Assembly (NCBI RefSeq): GCF_009674765.1
Contig: NZ_WKKF01000001.1
Location: 1,302,001 to 1,366,000 of the forward strand
From: Metabacillus idriensis
GTDB taxonomy: Bacteria > Bacillota > Bacilli > Bacillales > Bacillaceae
DNA: 64,000 nucleotides
Direction of reading: 5' to 3'
Notes under the pieces: generated by a model
Databases searched by the model: none
Told to the model about the DNA's origin: nothing
What the model saw: the letters and a program-made list of their open reading frames with translations, nothing else
Part shown: piece after piece, positions 58,236-64,000 of the stretch
Numbering within the stretch: the first letter of the stretch is position 1
How the letters are laid out: each line of letters begins with the position of its first letter
Position numbers and translations under genes: made by a program

Positions 58236-60311
58236 ATGTCGGATTTTTTAGTGATTGTTGAATCGCCGGCAAAAGCGAAAACAATCGAACGATATCTAGG
58301 GAAAAAATATAAAGTTAAAGCTTCAATGGGGCATGTCCGCGATCTTCCGAGAAGTCAGATTGGCGTGGACACTGAGGGGAATTACGAACCGAAATATATT
58401 ACCATTCGGGGAAAAGGGCCAGTACTTAAAGAATTAAAAACAGCGGCAAAAAAAGCAAAAAAAGTTTATCTCGCAGCTGACCCGGATCGCGAAGGGGAAG
58501 CCATTGCCTGGCATCTGGCTCATAGTCTGGACGTTGACGTTTTGTCAGACTGCCGTGTTGTTTTCAATGAGATTACAAAGGATGCCATAAAAGAATCATT
58601 TAAACATCCGCGCCCGATCAACATGGATTTAGTTGATGCTCAGCAGGCTAGACGGATTCTGGACAGATTAGTCGGTTATAAAATCAGCCCGATTCTCTGG
58701 AAAAAAGTTAAAAAAGGCTTAAGTGCAGGCCGTGTTCAGTCTGTAGCAGTTCGTCTGATTATTGACCGCGAAAAAGAAATAAAAGCGTTTATTCCGGAAG
58801 AATACTGGACTATCGAGAGTCAATTTCTAAAAGACAAGGATCTGTTCGATGGCGCATTTTTCGGGATTAATGGAAAAAAAGCGGAATTAAAAACCGAAGA
58901 TGATGTTAAAGCAGTGCTAAATAAAATCAAAGGCAACAATTTTACAGTTACAAACGTTTCGAAAAAGGAACGAAAACGCAATCCTGCGGTACCATTTACT
59001 ACATCTACATTACAGCAGGAAGCAGCCCGCAAATTGAATTTCAGAGCGAAAAAAACAATGATGATTGCTCAGCAGTTATACGAGGGAATGGACCTTGGAA
59101 AAGAAGGGACTGTCGGTCTGATTACTTATATGCGTACAGACTCTACAAGAATTTCTGAAACAGCTCAGCAAGAAGCATTTACTTACATCGAACAGAAGTA
59201 CGGAAAAGAATTTACGAACACAGCAAAGAAGGCTGCGAAGAAAAATTCAAATACACAGGATGCCCATGAGGCGATCCGTCCTACTTCAACTTTGAAAGAC
59301 CCTTCTTCTTTAAAAGAGTTTTTAAGCCGAGATCAGCTTCGTTTGTACAAATTGATCTGGGAACGATTTGTGGCAAGTCAAATGGCTTCAGCCGTCCTCG
59401 ATACAATGAGCGTGGATTTAAACAATAACGACGTGATGTTCAGAGCGAATGGGTCCAAAATTAAATTTCCCGGGTTTATGAAAGTTTATGTCGAAGGAAA
59501 TGATGATGGAGTGGAAGAGAAGGACCGCATGCTTCCGGATCTGCAAAATGGAGATGTGGTGTATTCTAAAGATATCGAACCTGCTCAGCATTTTACTCAG
59601 CCGCCTCCGCGCTATACAGAGGCAAGACTTGTGAAAACGCTTGAAGAACTGGGAATAGGCAGACCGTCAACGTACGCACCCACACTTGATACCATTCAGA
59701 AAAGGGGCTATGTTGCACTTGATAATAAACGTTTTATTCCGACAGAGCTTGGTGAGATCGTCCTTGAATTGATTATGGAATTTTTCCCGGAAATCATCAA
59801 CGTTGAATTCACGGCTAAAATGGAAAACAGTCTGGATGAAATTGAAGATGGGAATGTTTTATGGGTTAATATCATTGACGATTTCTATAAAGATTTTGCC
59901 AAGCGCCTGGAAGTCGCTGAAAATGAAATGGAAGAAATCGAAATTAAAGATGAACCGGCTGGCGTTGACTGTGAAGAGTGCGGCAACCCGATGGTGTTTA
60001 AGATGGGTCGCTACGGAAAATTCATGGCATGTTCGAACTTCCCTGACTGCCGCAATACGAAACCGATTGTAAAAGAAATCGGTGTACCTTGTCCGAAGTG
60101 TGAAAAAGGGAATATCGTCGAAAGAAAATCAAAGAAACGCCGCATTTTCTATGGCTGTGATCAGTTTCCAGAATGTGACTTCCTCTCATGGGATAAACCG
60201 ATTGCAAGATCATGTCCAAAGTGTGATAATATGCTAGTTGAGAAAAAACTCAAAAAGGGCATGCAGGTACAGTGCGTGAACTGTGATTATAAAGAAGAAC
60301 AGCAAAAGTAA
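58236..60311 (+). CDS. topA: DNA topoisomerase I
   Basis: This 691-residue type IA enzyme relaxes negative supercoils. It has the TOPRIM part ([18 protein letters not shown] and [15 protein letters not shown]), the catalytic Tyr298 in [33 protein letters not shown] and three C-terminal four-cysteine zinc ribbons (CEECGNPM..., CPKCEKGN..., CPKCDNML...). Ribosome binding site AAGGAGG. A terminator follows at once. Confidence 0.97.
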   Translation: MSDFLVIVESPAKAKTIERYLGKKYKVKASMGHVRDLPRSQIGVDTEGNYEPKYITIRGKGPVLKELKTAAKKAKKVYLAADPDREGEAIAWHLAHSLDVDVLSDCRVVFNEITKDAIKESFKHPRPINMDLVDAQQARRILDRLVGYKISPILWKKVKKGLSAGRVQSVAVRLIIDREKEIKAFIPEEYWTIESQFLKDKDLFDGAFFGINGKKAELKTEDDVKAVLNKIKGNNFTVTNVSKKERKRNPAVPFTTSTLQQEAARKLNFRAKKTMMIAQQLYEGMDLGKEGTVGLITYMRTDSTRISETAQQEAFTYIEQKYGKEFTNTAKKAAKKNSNTQDAHEAIRPTSTLKDPSSLKEFLSRDQLRLYKLIWERFVASQMASAVLDTMSVDLNNNDVMFRANGSKIKFPGFMKVYVEGNDDGVEEKDRMLPDLQNGDVVYSKDIEPAQHFTQPPPRYTEARLVKTLEELGIGRPSTYAPTLDTIQKRGYVALDNKRFIPTELGEIVLELIMEFFPEIINVEFTAKMENSLDEIEDGNVLWVNIIDDFYKDFAKRLEVAENEMEEIEIKDEPAGVDCEECGNPMVFKMGRYGKFMACSNFPDCRNTKPIVKEIGVPCPKCEKGNIVERKSKKRRIFYGCDQFPECDFLSWDKPIARSCPKCDNMLVEKKLKKGMQVQCVNCDYKEEQQK

Positions 60312-60342
60312 AGGTGAGCGAAGTCTTGCTCACCTTCTTTAT
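60311..60342 (+). terminator. Hairpin terminator after topA
   Basis: AAGGTGAGC and GCTCACCTT form a perfect 9-bp stem around GAAGTCTT, followed by CTTTAT. The T tract is weak, so some readthrough into trmFO is likely. Confidence 0.75.
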
Positions 60343-60364
60343 GTGTTTTATGGAGGTTAAATAA

Positions 60365-61672
60365 ATGAACAACAAAACAGTAAATGTAATTGGAGCCGGT
60401 CTTGCCGGCAGTGAAGCTGCATGGCAGCTTGCAAGTCGCGGAGTCCACGTAAACCTTTATGAAATGAGACCGGTTAAACAGACTCCGGCACACCACACAG
60501 ATAAATTTGCAGAATTAGTCTGCAGCAACTCGCTTCGTGCAAATGGATTAACGAATGCAGTCGGCGTTCTGAAAGAAGAAATGAGAATGTTCGATTCAGT
60601 GATTATTAAATCTGCTGATGACTGTGCTGTCCCAGCGGGCGGCGCACTCGCAGTTGACCGTCATGAATTTGCAGCACTTGTTACGGATCGTGTGAAAGGG
60701 CACCCTAATGTAACTGTCATCACAGACGAAGTAACTGAAATTCCGGCTGGTCCAACAATCATTGCAACAGGACCGCTTACTTCTAAAGCGTTATCTGAGC
60801 AATTAAAGGCACTTACGGGTGAAGAATATCTTTACTTCTATGATGCTGCTGCTCCTATTCTTGAAAAAGACAGCATCGACATGGACAAGGTGTACTTGAA
60901 GTCCCGTTATGATAAGGGCGAAGCAGCATACTTAAACTGCCCAATGACAGAAGAAGAGTTTGATCGTTTTTATGATGCGCTTGTTGAAGCCGAAACGGTT
61001 CCTCTTAAAGAATTCGAAAAGGAAATTTTCTTTGAAGGCTGCATGCCGATAGAAGTTATGGCAAAACGCGGGAAAAAGACCATGCTTTTCGGCCCGCTTA
61101 AACCAGTGGGACTTGAAGATCCGAAGACTGGAAAAAGACCTCATGCGGTCGTTCAGCTCAGACAGGATGATGCTGCCGGCACCCTTTATAACATTGTCGG
61201 TTTTCAGACACATTTAAAATGGGGGCCACAAAAAGAAGTACTGAAGCTGATCCCAGGTTTAGAGAATGCAGAGATTGTCAGATACGGTGTGATGCACCGG
61301 AATACATTCATTAATTCACCTAAAATGCTGAAGCCGACTTATCAGTATAAAGAGAGAGAGGATCTGTTCTTTGCAGGCCAAATGACAGGCGTTGAAGGCT
61401 ATGTAGAATCCGCTGCTTCTGGCTTATTAGCTGGCATCAATGCTGCTAATTATGTTCTCGGAGAAGAAATGCTCGTACTGCCGCATGAGACAGCAATGGG
61501 AAGCATGGCAAGATATATTACAACAGCAAATCCTGACAATTTCCAGCCGATGAATGCGAATTTTGGCATTTTTGCAGAGCTTCCGGAGCGTATTAAAAAT
61601 AAAAAAGAACGCTACGAAAGATACGCAAATAGAGCGATTGAAACAATTCAAAAAATTTCGAAAAAATCATAG
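60365..61672 (+). CDS. trmFO: Methylenetetrahydrofolate-tRNA (uracil-54-C5)-methyltransferase
   Basis: This 435-residue flavoprotein methylates U54 of tRNA using folate. The FAD-binding [18 protein letters not shown] is at the N-terminus, followed by [36 protein letters not shown] and the C-terminal [20 protein letters not shown]. It is the former Gid protein and sits between topA and xerC as in B. subtilis. Confidence 0.96.
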   Translation: MNNKTVNVIGAGLAGSEAAWQLASRGVHVNLYEMRPVKQTPAHHTDKFAELVCSNSLRANGLTNAVGVLKEEMRMFDSVIIKSADDCAVPAGGALAVDRHEFAALVTDRVKGHPNVTVITDEVTEIPAGPTIIATGPLTSKALSEQLKALTGEEYLYFYDAAAPILEKDSIDMDKVYLKSRYDKGEAAYLNCPMTEEEFDRFYDALVEAETVPLKEFEKEIFFEGCMPIEVMAKRGKKTMLFGPLKPVGLEDPKTGKRPHAVVQLRQDDAAGTLYNIVGFQTHLKWGPQKEVLKLIPGLENAEIVRYGVMHRNTFINSPKMLKPTYQYKEREDLFFAGQMTGVEGYVESAASGLLAGINAANYVLGEEMLVLPHETAMGSMARYITTANPDNFQPMNANFGIFAELPERIKNKKERYERYANRAIETIQKISKKS

Positions 61673-61682
61673 AAATCATTTG

Positions 61683-61722
61683 CAAGGGCTGCTGAATGTG
61701 TGATAACATTTAGTAGCCCTTG
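61683..61722 (+). promoter_or_regulatory. Strong hairpin without T tract before xerC
   Basis: Bases 61683-61699 pair with 61706-61722 as a 17-bp stem with two G-U pairs and a 6-base loop. It is followed by GTGAGGTGTTAAG and the xerC ATG 12 bases later, not by a T run. It may be an mRNA processing or translation-control element instead of a terminator. Confidence 0.7.
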
Positions 61723-61734
61723 TGAGGTGTTAAG

Positions 61735-62643
61735 ATGGAAAATGTTAAGAATTCTTTAAGTTTGTTCGTAGAATATTTACAAATTGAGAAAAACTATTCA
61801 CAATATACAATTGTGAATTATGTTGCTGATATAGAAGATTTTTTTATATTTATGAAGGAACAATCATTGATTGATCTTCAGCTCATTACATATTCTGATA
61901 CAAGATTATACTTAACTCTGCTGCATCAAAAAAATTTTGCCAGAAAAACAATTTCAAGAAAAATTTCTTCATTAAGAAGTTTTTACAGGTTTCTTAACCG
62001 GGAAAAGATCGCTTCAGAAAATCCTTTTGCAAGTGTTTCTCTTCCAAAGAAAGAACACAGGCTCCCTCAGTTCTTGTATGAAAAAGAGCTTGAGCAGCTT
62101 TTTACTCTCTCAGATTCTGCAACTGCAGCAGGGCAGAGAAATCAGGCGCTCCTTGAAGTCTTATATGGCACAGGTATTAGGGTAAGCGAATTGTGTCAAA
62201 TCAAGCTGACCGATCTTGATTTGCAGATTGGAACGGTCCTTGTAAACGGCAAAGGCGGAAAACAGCGCTATGTTCCCTTTGGAAGCTTTGCACAGGACAC
62301 TTTGGAGCTATATTTATCTTCAGGCAGAAAGCAGCTTCTTCTTAAAGATAAACAAGCCGGTGATCATGATCATTTATTTGTTAATCTGCGCGGTGGTCCT
62401 TTGACAGTAAGGGGAGTCCGGCACATTCTGAATGAAATGATTAAGAAGACTTCATCTACAATGAATATCAGCCCGCATATGTTCAGGCATACGTTTGCAA
62501 CACACCTTCTGAATGAAGGGGCTGATATGAGGAGTGTTCAGGAGCTTTTAGGTCATTCTCATTTATCTTCTACACAAATATATACTCATGTAACAAAAGA
62601 TCATTTGCGGAATATCTATATGTCTCATCATCCGCGTGCATAA
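61735..62643 (+). CDS. xerC: Site-specific tyrosine recombinase XerC (CodV)
   Basis: This 302-residue recombinase resolves chromosome dimers at dif with XerD/RipX. The N-terminal SAM-like DNA-binding domain (1-105) is followed by the catalytic domain with Arg149 (GTGIRVSEL), His248 and Arg251 ([12 protein letters not shown]), His274 ([11 protein letters not shown]) and Tyr283. It is the first gene of the xerC-hslV-hslU(-codY) operon. Confidence 0.95.
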   Translation: MENVKNSLSLFVEYLQIEKNYSQYTIVNYVADIEDFFIFMKEQSLIDLQLITYSDTRLYLTLLHQKNFARKTISRKISSLRSFYRFLNREKIASENPFASVSLPKKEHRLPQFLYEKELEQLFTLSDSATAAGQRNQALLEVLYGTGIRVSELCQIKLTDLDLQIGTVLVNGKGGKQRYVPFGSFAQDTLELYLSSGRKQLLLKDKQAGDHDHLFVNLRGGPLTVRGVRHILNEMIKKTSSTMNISPHMFRHTFATHLLNEGADMRSVQELLGHSHLSSTQIYTHVTKDHLRNIYMSHHPRA

Positions 62644-62668
62644 AGAAAAAGATAACGGAGGTATTTGT

Positions 62669-63211
62669 ATGTCTCAATTTCATGCGACGACCATCTTTGC
62701 GATTCAGCACAACGGCAAGTGTGCGATGGCAGGCGATGGTCAAGTAACATTCGGCAATGCAGTTGTTATGAAACACACTGCTAAAAAGGTGAGAAAACTA
62801 TTTAACGGCAAGGTAATCGCAGGATTTGCCGGTTCAGTAGCAGATGCGTTCACTTTATTTGAAATGTTTGAAGGCAAGCTTGAAGAGTACAACGGAAACC
62901 TCCAGCGTGCAGCGGTCGAGCTTGCAAAGGAATGGCGCAGTGATAAGGTGCTCCGCAAACTTGAGGCTATGCTCATCGTCATGAACGAGGATGATATCCT
63001 TCTCATTTCCGGTACCGGTGAAGTGATTGAACCTGATGATGGAATTTTAGCAATTGGATCTGGCGGGAATTATGCCCTTTCAGCAGGAAGAGCTCTTAAA
63101 AGATATTCCGGAGAGACTCTGACAGCAAAAGAAATTGCAGAAGCAGCTCTTCAGATGGCCGGTGAAATTTGCGTTTATACAAATCTGAATATAACAGTAG
63201 AAGAGTTATAA
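62669..63211 (+). CDS. hslV: ATP-dependent protease proteolytic subunit HslV (ClpQ/CodW)
   Basis: This 180-residue peptidase pairs with HslU. It begins [20 protein letters not shown], five residues longer at the N-terminus than enteric HslV, which starts at the TT pair. In B. subtilis CodW the serine exposed after Met removal is the nucleophile, and Ser2 is conserved here. [13 protein letters not shown] and [14 protein letters not shown] are family marks. The ATG at 62669 follows GGAGG; the frame back to 62636 overlaps xerC. Confidence 0.96.
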   Translation: MSQFHATTIFAIQHNGKCAMAGDGQVTFGNAVVMKHTAKKVRKLFNGKVIAGFAGSVADAFTLFEMFEGKLEEYNGNLQRAAVELAKEWRSDKVLRKLEAMLIVMNEDDILLISGTGEVIEPDDGILAIGSGGNYALSAGRALKRYSGETLTAKEIAEAALQMAGEICVYTNLNITVEEL

Positions 63212-63230
63212 AGTGAGGAGTAATGATCAA

Positions 63231-64000
63231 ATGAAAGAAATGACGCCAAGACAAATTGTTGAACGGTTGGATCAGTATATTGTTGGTCAGAAAGACGCAA
63301 AAAAAGCAGTTGCTGTAGCATTAAGAAACCGCTATCGCAGAAGCCTGCTGTCAGAAAATCTCCGTGATGAAGTTGTGCCGAAGAACATTTTAATGATCGG
63401 ACCTACAGGTGTAGGAAAGACAGAAATAGCAAGAAGAATTGCAAAACTTGTAGGAGCTCCTTTCATTAAAGTTGAAGCAACAAAATTCACTGAGGTGGGC
63501 TATGTTGGACGCGATGTTGAATCGATGGTCCGAGATCTGGTTGAAACATCTGTCCGTTTAGTCAAAGAAGAAAAAATGGCAGAAGTAAAATCCGCTGCTG
63601 AAGAAAATGCCAATCGAAGACTTGTAGAATTATTAGTTCCGGGCAGAAAAAAGCAAACATCTTATAAAAACCCTTTAGAAATGCTTTTCGGCGGTGCTCA
63701 AGGCAACACCTCACAGGATCAAGATGATTATTCAGCGGAAGAGCATTCTGTGGAAGAAAAAAGACGCAAAATCGCTCATCAGCTTGCTTTAGGCGAACTT
63801 GAAGACCATCACGTTACAGTGGAAGTAGAAGAACAGAATGCTTCCATGTTTGATATGCTTCAGGGATCGGGTATGGAACAAATGGGGATGAACATGCAGG
63901 ATGCTTTAAGCAGTTTTATGCCTAAAAAGAAGAAAAAACGCAAGCTAACAGTGCGCGACGCCCGTAAGGTCCTGACTAGTGAAGAAGCACAAAAGCTGAT
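63231..64000 (+). CDS. hslU: HslU ATPase subunit (partial, runs off the window)
   Basis: The ATG at 63231, behind TGAGGAG, opens a frame that continues past the window end, giving 256 residues here. It begins [20 protein letters not shown], with Walker A GPTGVGKT at residues 57-64 and [17 protein letters not shown]. The intermediate (I) domain follows, including a Met-rich stretch [17 protein letters not shown] and the lysine run PKKKKKRK. It unfolds substrates for HslV. codY is expected after it. Confidence 0.97.
   Translation, partial: MKEMTPRQIVERLDQYIVGQKDAKKAVAVALRNRYRRSLLSENLRDEVVPKNILMIGPTGVGKTEIARRIAKLVGAPFIKVEATKFTEVGYVGRDVESMVRDLVETSVRLVKEEKMAEVKSAAEENANRRLVELLVPGRKKQTSYKNPLEMLFGGAQGNTSQDQDDYSAEEHSVEEKRRKIAHQLALGELEDHHVTVEVEEQNASMFDMLQGSGMEQMGMNMQDALSSFMPKKKKKRKLTVRDARKVLTSEEAQKL

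Overview
The window is a Bacillaceae (low-GC Gram-positive, endospore-forming) chromosome segment. This rests on gene order that follows the Bacillus subtilis pyr-cys-ylo-smc-ffh-suc-top-cod block almost gene for gene, an intact SpoVM (26 aa), FapR with its operator, RemA, PrpC/PrkC, DprA, an S-box riboswitch, and GGAGG-type ribosome binding sites. I cannot name the species; the order is B. subtilis-like but there are local insertions (a PadR pair, yezD, lepB, and repeats).

Layout. 1-1499: end of the pyrimidine operon (pyrD tail, pyrF, pyrE). 1496-2953 (minus): a PadR regulator, its membrane partner and a small membrane protein. 3013-9353: SAM-riboswitch-led sulfate assimilation and siroheme operon (yezD, cysH, cysP, sat, cysC, sumT, sirB, sirC). 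9359-13884: rqcH (minus) and a Ca2+-type P-ATPase. 14221-28233: yicC/yloC, remA, gmk, rpoZ, coaBC, priA, def, fmt, rsmB, rlmN, prpC, prkC, rsgA, rpe. 28558-32149: thiN, spoVM, rpmB (minus), asp23-like yloU and fakA. 32331-40510: serine dehydratase, recG, FapR-controlled fatty acid/phospholipid genes and rnc. 40933-50714: smc, ftsY, the ylxM-ffh-rpsP-khpA-ylqD-rimM-trmD-rplS translation/secretion block. 50847-64000: lepB, rbgA, rnhB, ylqG-ylqH, sucCD, dprA, topA, trmFO, xerC, hslV and the start of hslU.

How it works together: APS/PAPS made by Sat/CysC from sulfate imported by CysP is reduced by CysH, and SumT/SirC/SirB make the siroheme needed for sulfite reductase. FapR ties plsX-fabD-fabG (and acpP) to malonyl-CoA. 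Ffh, FtsY, YlxM and LepB form the membrane-targeting and export set. The PrpC/PrkC pair is the muropeptide-sensing phosphatase/kinase switch next to the ribosome GTPase RsgA.

Most of the window is conserved housekeeping. What the genes do not explain is: (1) a family of three co-oriented, about 218-231 bp MITE-like elements (13941, 28263, 40567) with imperfect terminal inverted repeats, flanking direct repeats and a covarying internal hairpin, each lying after an intrinsic terminator; (2) three 122-bp tandem units with a partly covarying hairpin between ftsY and ylxM; (3) ylqG-ylqH, a translationally coupled pair that looks like an orphan FliK-C-terminal domain plus an FlhB-CC fragment without the NPTH cleavage site; (4) a second intrinsic terminator between yezD and cysH behind the S-box; (5) a 17-bp hairpin without a U-tract immediately before xerC.
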